This document shows, piece by piece, positions 54,579 through 64,000 of a stretch of DNA of 64,000 nt. The stretch is from assembly GCA_916610825.1 (NCBI GenBank), contig OU744448.1:10030650-10094649 (forward strand). The letters run 5' to 3'. Below the pieces are notes generated by a model. That model had not been told where the DNA came from. It made no database searches and saw only the letters and a list, made by a program, of their open reading frames with translations. Position numbers and translations under genes: made by a program. Position 1 is the first letter of the stretch, and every line of letters starts with the position of its first letter. This DNA comes from Haliclystus octoradiatus (Eukaryota > Cnidaria > Staurozoa > Stauromedusae > Haliclystidae).

Positions 54579-55256
54579 CTGCAAGAGAAATATATTTACT
54601 TCATTCGACATGCTTAGCATCAGGAATTTCAGGATTACAGTTTTCAAGGGTGAGTGAGGATAGATCACAATGTTAATTGATTCACATAGGCCTACCATTT
54701 TATCTCTGTTTGAAAGGTCAACTCCATTAATTCCTCCAACCTTTAACCATTGATCATTATTTACAGAAAAGCTGCTTTTTTCTTCATCTGACACATTAAT
54801 TACAAATATCTAAAAAAAAATACAAAAACATTACTGAAACAGAAAATTTTGAAGGTATTGTGAAATATTACAATTTTTAACCAAATAAATCAGACTAAGC
54901 TATCAGACTTTTCTTGAAATAATTTCACTAAGATCTTCTTGTAATAATAATCAGACCTTCTTGGATATGTTCATTTTGTTCCCTTTTTATTTACTGAATG
55001 ATTTTATATTGATTCTATTTTACCTTATTAAATTGGTATGTGAAAGCGTAGCTTACAGTTCAAACCTACCTGCTGGCTTTCTACTGGTTTCTCCTTGATT
55101 TCAACTATTAGCGTCTGTGCATCATCATTATATGTTTCCTGTTTTGTTTTCTGTTTTTTCCACCCTATGTACAGTAAAATGATTAAACAAAGTAAATTAT
55201 CTAACATATGAATTTGTTGAAGTGTTACATAATAAGCTAATTACTGAATTGTGGCA

Positions 55257-56108
55257 GTTTACAAAACGGAGTGGATAATGTTCCGGCAGCCGGAATCCTG
55301 AGCAACCGGAAAACGGAGTGCTAAAGATAATGTTCCGTGCATCTCTTGTGCATGTGTAATGCGTTGTTTTCGTTTCTCTCACATTTGTTCAAGCAAGATG
55401 CAATGGCAAAGGTCGGTCCTGTTCCTCTATCACGTTAATAACAATTCTGTTCATCAATTTAATGATAGAATATAAAATAATTTAACTTAAAGTGCTGGAG
55501 GTTAAAAACACTTTATACGAGGGATTCATGACGCTAGATGCAACACCAAACCCGCAAACCGTTCTTCCAAACTTATAGGAAAAGTGAACGAACTCGGCTT
55601 CGGTTTTGAGTTTCAGAATTTTGACTTTTGGTATACGACAAAATCAGAATTGGTAGCCCGCATATAGCATCAGTTACAGAAAAAGGAAATGACTAATAAG
55701 TAATTATCCCATATTATTAGCCTACAAATTAACAAAGTAAATTGTTTTGAAATATTGTTAGGCTACATAAACATTTTCTGAAATCTTTCAAGAGCGCCAA
55801 ATAATTATCACAACACTCAAACATTGGAAACGCTGGGTCGCATTGCTGAAAAGCTTCAATAAATCAAACACACAATAAAATGATTGATGCATAGATCTGT
55901 TGAATATCGCTTTGTTTTATATTTATTCCAAACAGTCGATCCAATATACGGTGTAGGTGCTATAAACTTTTTACAAACTATTTAAGATTTAATTTGGATC
56001 AATCGACACAGCCATGTTTATTATCTACATACGCATGCGCAAAGGACAACTTTATCTTTTGAGGACAGCTTTCCGGCAGCCAGAACAATATCCACTGCGT
56101 TTACAAAA
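55257..56108. mobile_element. 832-bp non-autonomous element with 10-bp duplication in an intron of MULE copy A
   Basis: Element 55267-56098: the left end CGGAGTGGATAATGTTCCGG and the right end (reverse complement GCAGTGGATATTGTTCTGG) match over ~28 bp with four mismatches, both running into GCCGGAA. GTTTACAAAA flanks it at 55257-55266 and 56099-56108. The 9-10 bp duplication again points to MULE-type mobilisation. The left end carries a second, internal copy of CGGAGTG...ATAATGTTCCG. No open frame. Confidence 0.78.
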
Positions 56109-59100
56109 AATATGCTTTTAGTTATAATGTTTAGACCTACAAGCCTTCTGTATGTACTGTTTTTCTCTTGATTGCTGTTGTTTTCTGTCTGACTGTATTT
56201 ACATTTGACGTTTTCCCACTTCCTAGTAAAACCTCTCCTTCCTCAGATATACCAATGGTTGAGTGGGAACGTTCCATGTCTGCAACAACACCTGAGTAAT
56301 CAAAATAAAATGTACAGATCATTATGTCTGCATTAATACATACACATATTTAGGTACTACACAATACTGAAACTTGCTATTAATAATGATTCCTTTTATT
56401 TAGATGCTCGTACAATTTGTTCATACATCAGATCTCTTGAATATAATCTGTTCAGACTGATGTCAGAAGCATTACCAACAAAGCATTCCTCTACATGATG
56501 AGTATGTTTAGTTGAATTACTTCAATGCAAATTAACCCATTGGTTAGGCTACTCACTAGGCTTGCTTGTGACATCACTAATAATAACACTCACATTGGCA
56601 CGTAATTGGCTCTTGCAGGTTGTGGATTGTGTTTACCAATGATTGTCAATATTCAGGCTAAATGGACTGTTATTTGCATAGGCCCCTACTGTGTTCATAG
56701 TTCAGTCAAACCTGTCTATAACGGCCATTTGGTCACATTGGAAAGGCTATAATAATGGCAGTTATACAAGAGCTGTAAAATTACAAAATATATGAAGAAA
56801 AACATTTGGTTGTTGATACAGTGTTATGCACTTTTCATTCATCAAATCCTTGCATGCCTTATACGAAATGTGTACTTTGCATGTCAACAGGTGAAACGAC
56901 ACTTCTTATACACGTAGGTTTGACTTTACTTTACTTTGAATTGCGCAATTCTAAACATTATTCCATTGAAATACTGAAGAAAGAAAAAAGCATCAATTGA
57001 ATTACAATTATACACACCATAGCGTTTGGCTTTGTTTTTCTTTCTTGCTTTCAGTTGACGATGTATAGGTGCATTTCTTGATTTCGATCTCTTTGCTTGC
57101 TTAGCTTTCTTAGGTGAGCCATCTTCGTCTTTTAATGGCAATTTGTTGTCTGTTGGTTGTTGGAATCTGAATAATTGAAAAAAATGCTCAAGTTAATCAT
57201 CTGGAATGAACGTTATTTCTTGTCGATAACATCTCAAATATATTTACTAACCTTCAGGACTTCATTGAGCATGATGTGCAGCCTACCAAAACACTGTGGA
57301 TCTGTAACCACATATAATGTATCCATCACAGATTTAACTGTTGAAACACATTAATTACGATTAGAAAGCTGAAGTGGTTGTGTAGATGGTTTTTGTTCAT
57401 AGATGATGCCCTCCAAATCCAAGATTAGACCGTTGTTGTCTATATCATCAGATAAATCAATTGACAGATCAGTGGATGAATCATAGTTGGCCATAGTTTG
57501 TTAACTGCCATTGCTCAGCAGATACACAAGGGGATTGCACAGATGTGGACAGCTGAACAACGGAAGAAGAAAGAGAACTACTTTCCAAGATTTTTCTCTC
57601 TTCAGCATTGAATACTAATTCATCAAGCCTGAAATATGGATAATTCAAAAACTTTTCACCCAAAGACTCCCATTTTTTCTGATGAAAACTCGCAACAGCA
57701 CATAAATGCTTGCACAGGCTTCTATTTCTTGAGAAGTCCACACATTCACATGTTGGGAGTTCATTATCATCTCCTAGCCAGACATGATATTGCTTCCTTG
57801 AATCTTCTTCACTTTGGATTGTAAAATGTCGATCGCCAATACGCGTTATACTTTTTAAATCCAGAGTTTTTGCCCCTTCAAGTCTGATGGTAACGTGTTG
57901 CACAAGATCTTGTGGCCGATTGTGAAAAAATGTGGGTACGATTGAAGGGTACTGTCGGTACAATGATGTTGCCTGCATGTTTAATGTCTTGTACCTATGT
58001 TGCAATGAATACATAATTTGTTAAACAAGTATTAACAATAACCTGAGAAAAACAGTTCAAGAGTTCATGAACGTAGATTGCCTCAAATTTTCATGAACTG
58101 TTCATGAACTGTCTGTGAATTCCTGAACTGTTTTTCACAGGGGTTATAACAGAAATATTATATTATAATACAAAATCATCCGAAACAAGCTAAACTAAGA
58201 TTGTATTTAGCAGAACATACTTTTTGTAACTGTTTGGTAGGAAAACGGTGACAATTGCTTTCATCAGCTCTTTCAAGGTTCCACTCTTCTTGTTCTCTAG
58301 CGCTTTTGATTTCAATAAACCGTTTTGCCTTTCAATACCGTTATTGGTATACACTGATAAAACAAGCGATTTCTGCCGTTGGAACTTCACCCATTTCTAA
58401 AGCAGAGAAATGAAATAGCTCAGGCATAATTAATAGTATTGAATGTTATTATGTTAACTTATTCAATCAACTTAATCATCTCTGTCGCTAGTGTGCAATA
58501 TACATTTGAAAAAAAAATTGAAATTACCTCTCCTAATATGTTTAGTTTAACTATAGCCTATAGCCTAGCCTGAAATATATGTTTACAGTTCAACCTTTGG
58601 TTTTACCGGTTTTGCAGAGGATAAGTGCAAATTCTTAGAAATAATTTATTTCAAATTCACCTTAACATGTGGTTTTCAGTAGTTTGTAAAGTAATTTTGC
58701 AGTTTCTCTGACTGCTTCCATATGGCACTTTCTTTAAATATTGCCAAATTGTGTGTATATTGCTTTTCATCTAAACTATCAGCAATACTATTAAGATAGG
58801 TTAGTATTGTATCACAATCAGCAACCACTCCATGTTCATGCTTGGATAACCATTTACTCCAGGCCTTTTTACGGTGGAAATCACACAGGTGAATGTATAA
58901 GCCTTGAAATTAATAATGCAAACCAATATTAATGTCACACATGAATACGTACTGATGATATCAGAATAGTTAGTGTACAGTTATTAAAATACTTACCGGG
59001 AAAACAACGCTCGAGTGCATTTATTTCAGCCAATGAAAAGTCAACAATAAAATTTGTTGGTTTCCAATTTGGATTTTCTCGCTAATAAGCTTCAGACCTT

Positions 59101-60679
59101 CTGCAATTGATTCTTCATCTTCGTTCTCCAGAATTAAAACTGCAACATCTGCATAACAGACATTTGTTTTTACGCAAACAAAAAAAAGAGGGACATCATA
59201 CCTGTAAAATAAATGAGAAATTGATTTCATTGAGTGGTGTTCCAAGGAATGCACTCTAATCATATTATGTGAAAATTGGATATTTATTATTGCATGAATA
59301 TTGGAAAGAGAGCGTCAACTTCTATTTCTTAAATTTACGCATCTCAATTGCTTGTGTTTATTTAGGAAATTTGGTTTGAAGAAATCTTTAGATAGCTTGA
59401 TATGCATGCATTTTCACAATTTGCAATTTTAAGCAAACCAAAACTTTATCAATATACATACCGGTATCAAAATTTGTTTGCTTTTTACTATCATGCCATC
59501 AAGCTTATAAAGGTTGAATAGCATATTTTCACAAATATTTTACACAAGCTTAATGAATAATGATTTCATTCAATTTTAATACAAGCATGTAAAGCATATG
59601 TAACTTTCTAATAGATGCCTGGTTAATTCACATTTAGTTATGTTACATCTCTGATGGTATTTTCACATTACCTGCAAACCCTGTATGTTGCATCAAGAAG
59701 ACATAAATCTTGGCCATAACGAAGCATCAAAAGGCGCATCCATTCTGATTGGTATATATAGCAGTAAAAATCTCTCTTCATCTGATGAAGCCTGAAGTAG
59801 AATGTTAAATAATTGTTCAGTATTTGACATCTTCTAATTTCCCCTGTGAATACGAATTCATGGACTTTGTTAACCATCAGTTCATTAACCTTGTAAATAT
59901 CAGTTTATGATCATTGTAGACAGATCATGGCATTAACTTAACCGCTTATGAAATTTTGCTTGAAAGTATATCAAGTTTGATTGGCAAGTTTTTATTAAAT
60001 TTTGGTTGACGGTTCATGGAAACAGGCCATTTAAGATTTATTGACTTCATGAACAATTCATGACTTCATGACAATTTTGCTAGGAAAAAATAGCCTATTG
60101 GCTATATTTCTATTTTTACCCGACAGTGTGCAACTAGTCCAGTCAATCTAAAATTTGACCAAGGACAAATTGCAACACAAGCTTTTTTTATGGAGTATAG
60201 GGTAGAATTTTATGCTGAACAACATATCAAAAATCGAGAAAAATCGAAGTGGCGGAAGGTACTCAATTTGATAGAAATTAGTTACGGTCGGCATGAAAGC
60301 GAGGCTGTGTCATTTAGGGCTAAAAACTGAGCGATATTTCAAAAAATAAGAGAATGTACGCAATCAAGAAGAACACACTCAGTGACACAATATAATTACA
60401 GAAAAAAAATCATAAGTTGATCATTATAACAGAAAAAACCATAACGAGGCTAAAAATTATATTAGGGAATTTACTGTACTTTTACTGTACTATCACCAAT
60501 AACAAATGCGCATTAAAATAGGCTAGGCATAAGAACACGCATTAGCTCCTTGCAATTAGAGGGAGATCGATGTACCTAACGATTATATTAATTAACTACC
60601 AGGCAAATATTAAAATATTAAATTCTATTCAAATCGGCAAAATCAAAATAAAGCATATATAAATCAAGTAGACCATCAC

Positions 60680-61985
60680 GTACAAAACAAGGATGCGTCT
60701 AATCACCCTCAGTAGTGAAATGGGTATGATCCAAGAGCCAATACCAATAATAGGAACATTCTTGACATCATAAAATCATATCTAGGTTAGATAGAATGTA
60801 TATATAAATCCATCCCATAGGCATCACAGATACATCTAACCCCCTCAGTAGTATAATAGGTGTGGTCCAAGAGTCCAATATCAAGAACAGGAACATTTCT
60901 GACATCATAAAATCATATCTAGGTTGCATAGAATATATATATAAATCAAGTAGACCATTCCATATGCATATTAGATACATCTTATCACCCTGAGTAGTAT
61001 AATAGGTGTGGTCCAAGAGTCCAATACCAATAACAGGAACATTCCTGACATCATAAAATCATATCTAGGTTAGATAGAACGTATATATAAATTAAGTAGA
61101 CCATCCCATAGGAATCACAGATACATCTAACCCCCTCAATAGTGTAATAGGTGTGGTCCAAGAGTCCAATATCAAGAACAGGAACCTTTCTGACATCATA
61201 AAATCCTATCTAGGTTGTATAGAATATAAATATAAATCGAGTAGACTATCCCATATGCATATTAGATACATCTAATCACCCTCAGTAGTATAATAGGTGA
61301 GGTCCAAGAGTCCAATATCAAGAACAGGAACATTTCTGACATCATAAAATCCTATCTAGGTTGTATAGAATATAAATATAAATCGAGTAGACCATCCCAT
61401 AGGCATGACAGGTACATCTAATCACCCTCAGTAGTATAATAGGTGAGGTCCAAGAGTCCAATACAAATAACAGGAACATTTCTGACATCATATAATCATA
61501 TCTAGGTTGCATAGAATATATATATATAAATCGAGTAGACCATCCCATACGCATTATAGATACATCTAATCACCCTCAGTAGTATAATAGGTGTGGTCCA
61601 AGAGTCCAATATCAAGAACAGGAACATTTCTGACATCATAAAATCCTATCTAGGTTGTATAGAATATAAATATAAATCGAGTAGACAATCCCATATGCAT
61701 ATTAGATACATCTTATCACCCTCAGTAGTATAATAGGTGTGGTCCAAGATTCCAATATCAAGAACAGGAACATTTCTGACATCATAAAATGATATCTACG
61801 TTACATAGAATGTATATATAATTCAAGTAAACCATCCCATAGGCATTACAGGTACATCTTATATATATATATATATATATAAATCAAGTAGACCATCTCA
61901 TAGGCATTATAGTTACATCTCATCACCCTCAGTAGTATAATAGGTGTGGTCCAAGAGTCCATAACTTTCACCATCATAAACTTTA
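60680..61985. repeat. 146-bp satellite array, about 8-9 copies
   Basis: Units share GACATCATAAAATCATATCT, AAGTAGACCATCCCATAGGC, CACCCTCAGTAGTATAATAG and GTGTGGTCCAAGAGTCCAAT. The GACATCATA motif lies at 60773, 60901, 61047, 61192, 61338, 61484, 61632 and 61778, mostly 145-148 bp apart; the first unit is shorter. Two alternating unit types differ in ATACCAATAACAGG versus ATATCAAGAACAGG. Open frames on the - strand follow the repeat and are not genes. Confidence 0.93.
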
Positions 61986-63510
61986 TCTATGATTATAAAA
62001 TAATATAGATGTTGAATACAATGGATGTATATTTCTAATAAAACCATTCAAAATAGATTGAAGAGACATTCAACCATTGTTGCGATAATTAACATGTGTG
62101 GTCTAGGGGTCCACAGAAGATAACAAGAACATCCTCAATTGCTCAAAAGATATCTAGGTTGCACGATACCAGACATGCAATGTTTGTAAATTAGGGGTTG
62201 AGCAACAGTTGGGGCCTTTTACGGCTCATCAGGACGTGTTATTGCCCTAAATTTTGTCTGTGAAATCGTGAATAGGCATTCTTATCTACGTTATTGCGTT
62301 ATCGATGATTTTTGCGTTATATAAAAACAAAAACATGAAGTTTTACAGAATATTTCAGATAAAATCATAGCAAAATTCCCTATTTGGGACGCCATAATTC
62401 AAAAAGTTCTCAAGGGGGTGAATCTCCAGACCCCATTTTAAGACTTCAACCCTGTTTTCCTATTTTTATCATGCAAAATTTTTATTATTTGCAAACACCT
62501 TGTTCACCATTCAAACTTTGCATGTTCAGCTAAATATTAATAATACGATTTAAAAGCAGATAGGTCTGAATTGAATTAATTTCAAGAAAGCTCTTTCGTT
62601 TGAATGCATGAAATTTGAAACTTTCATTATGCTATGCGTGAAATTGTACAGATTGAGTACGTAAATACGTTATTGCCATGGCATATAGGGGGCCAACAGT
62701 TGTGTGCACTATTATACGGGGTGCATTAATATGCTGCCAAACTATGTCAGAAATAAAGATAATAGGCCAACAAATGTTATTGGTCCTGATTTGGATCACT
62801 CAGCAGAATTGATGCTATCATGTGTAATACTGTTATAGCAGAGCCCATAGGTATTGGCAATTGTACATGCATTTACATCCAAATATCTGGGAGTCTTGCA
62901 TCCTGTCTAAATCACTATGTCTTAGCAAACAACTGAGAACTGAATCCTTATGATCATTTTTATTTTCACATCATGAATTCATGATCATGCTACATATCGA
63001 ACAAACATTAGAATAATTGAATATAATTCATTAAAAATATGTTTCACTTACTTTTAATTAAAATACTGACCTTGATTTTGGAAAATAGAAAGCCAATACA
63101 ATAAGTGTTAGGCCCTATTGAATATCTACAGATTTTTGCTTTGAACCTTGTCCTTGATAATGCCTGTCATCCTTCGTTTTCCTCTGCAACATAACACTGG
63201 GAGACTTTTCGAACCGATAACATTCCATTATGAATTAATTCGTGAGAGAGTTTCTTCGAATCAAATATCTTTGAGTACCAAAATTAGGAGGAAAGTGTAC
63301 CATTTCACCATTAAACCATAAAAAATCATACGCAAACCTGAATGATACGCGAACGATGCCTACCATCTTGTTGTATTGTCTTTCGATCAAAATTTGACAG
63401 TTTCCGAAAACATGTCGCGCTCAGCCTGTGCGCAGACGTTTAGATGGAGGCATAATGGCGTTTTAGAAAGGGTTAATAATTTGTGACTTTAAATGCAAAT
63501 AAAGTAATGT
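61986..63510. other. Interior of the AAC-flanked element right of the satellite
   Basis: AT-rich, no coding potential recognised. A (TA)n tract at about 61860-61880 belongs to the last satellite units. Confidence 0.45.
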
Positions 63511-64000
63511 TCCGCCACCTCGATTTTTCTCGATTTTCAGTATGTTGTTAAGCGTTAAATTCTGTTCTAGAATCTGTAAAAAAAGCTTGTGTTGCAATTT
63601 GTCCTGGGTTCCGTGTTTTTTCGATCTAGATTGACTGGACTAAACCTCATTTTCTTCTCTGTCCCACTCGTTGCATAGCTTTACCACATTTTCTTGATCA
63701 TCATGAGAATCCAATCCATAAAAGCGCAATCTGTTCAAGATATTTCGAATATCTTTGGGCCGGGGATAGTAGCGTCGACGCATCTCAGAAGGTTGGTCCT
63801 GCCCGTGGAAGAGCACATTATTTACATACTCTTTTTTAAACTTTTTTCAATTTGACTAAGTGCGGATATTGCTTTTATAAAGCTGCTCTATCTTCTCCAC
63901 AATTTCAGGACAGATTGCCTCTCGTAGTTCAGCAACCTGCATATTTATTGAATTTAGAACTTAAACAGATATATATATATATATATATATAATAATAATG

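Larger units (their letters stand above)
60132..63645. mobile_element. 3.5 kb element with ~120-bp inverted ends and an internal satellite, flanked by AAC
   Basis: Element 60135-63642. Left end TAGTCCAGTCAATCTA ... GGACAAATTGCAACACAAGC ... AAATCGAGAAAAATCG; the right end is the imperfect reverse complement (63511-63642). AAC on both sides (60132-60134, 63643-63645) could be a 3-bp duplication. It separates two exons of MULE copy A. The interior holds a 146-bp satellite and AT-rich sequence, and no transposase was seen. Family unknown. Confidence 0.75.
53831..63936 (-). pseudogene. MULE copy A: transposase - SWIM - Ulp1/C48 protease - PHD gene, many exons
   Basis: A - strand gene with matching splice sites, its 5' end beyond 64000. 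Order: 63936-63643 (AICPEIVEKIEQL, FHGQDQPSEMRRRYYPRPKD); 59880-59672 (LRYGQDLCLLDATYRVC); 59201-58997 (YDVPLFFVCVKTNV, VDFSLAEINALERCFPG); 58902-58661 (IHLCDFHRKKAWSKW); 58396-58221 (VYTNNGIERQNGLLKSK); 57994-57359, with the SWIM finger CECVDFSRNRSLCKHLC; 57347-57252; 57166-57018 (basic); perhaps 56279-56140; 55164-55070; 54809-54696; 54578-53990, Ulp1 protease with HWVTAST, LYDSN and QQQKDTNSCGLFALAYA (His, Asp, Gln, Cys all kept); then a PHD-like finger to 53831. Breaks: two frame changes in the first exon, one frameshift near 59060, TGA near 58685, frameshift near 57490, TAA at 54494-54492, frameshifts in the PHD. Transposase and protease are joined through introns, unlike most transposons. 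Confidence 0.8.

Noticed and set aside
60768-61554. Open frames on the - strand in the satellite
   Set aside because: They follow the 146-bp unit and recur with its period; no protein family.
1-64000. CRISPR arrays, prokaryotic operons, tRNA or rRNA genes
   Set aside because: The window is eukaryotic with spliced genes; I found no spacer arrays and no convincing tRNA or rRNA. The tandem repeats present have no spacers.

Overview
This is a 64 kb piece of an AT-rich animal nuclear genome. The genes have GT-AG introns, the recognisable host genes are metazoan (integrin-linked kinase, Hsp70-interacting protein ST13/Hip, a beta-1,3-galactosyltransferase-type enzyme), and most of the rest is layered transposons. 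The species cannot be fixed from the sequence. A marine invertebrate, possibly an ascidian, is my weak guess.

Host genes: (1) 9-3129, + strand: the last three coding exons of ILK. (2) 10438-13574, + strand: a three-exon gene for a 102-residue secreted peptide with a signal sequence, an acidic spacer and a strongly cationic Trp/Arg-rich body, the layout of an antimicrobial-peptide precursor. (3) 31891-36227, - strand: a two-exon, 442-residue type II membrane glycosyltransferase. (4) 51326-51475, - strand: the terminal exon of ST13/Hip; its other exons are not visible in the window.

Transposon layers: a decayed hAT (ZMYM/TTF type) transposase at 5.1-7.9 kb. A 6.4 kb inverted-repeat element at 16.2-22.6 kb with a second 2.6 kb palindrome next to it at 22.7-25.2 kb. 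Inverted and tandem 16-bp minisatellites (25.5-26.7 kb). A truncated CR1/L2-like LINE (26.7-27.7 kb) and a longer broken LINE (28.65-31.88 kb). A 95-bp tandem array (36.7-37.3 kb).

From 37.7 to 64 kb a nested stack can be dated by structure. An old Mutator-like (MULE) transposon gene family encodes transposase + SWIM finger + Ulp1/C48 cysteine protease + PHD finger and is present in three copies on the - strand: A at 53.8-64 kb and continuing off the end, B at 50.0-50.6 kb, C split between 37.7-37.9 and 47.95-49.0 kb. Copy C was split by a young Ty3/Gypsy retrotransposon (37932-47951) with apparently identical 242-bp LTRs and a 5-bp target duplication. That element was in turn split inside its single gag-pol frame by a 4.8 kb DNA transposon (39446-44261) with 59-bp perfect inverted repeats and a 9-bp target duplication, which carries relics of the same Ulp1 domain. 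Two small non-autonomous elements nearby (49199-49294 and 55267-56098) have 9-10 bp duplications of the same kind, and a 3.5 kb element filled with a 146-bp satellite (60135-63642) sits inside copy A.

The MULE-SWIM-Ulp1-PHD gene with many introns is the most unusual system here. Its copies show three different protease fates: triad kept, catalytic Cys changed to Gly, and Cys block deleted.
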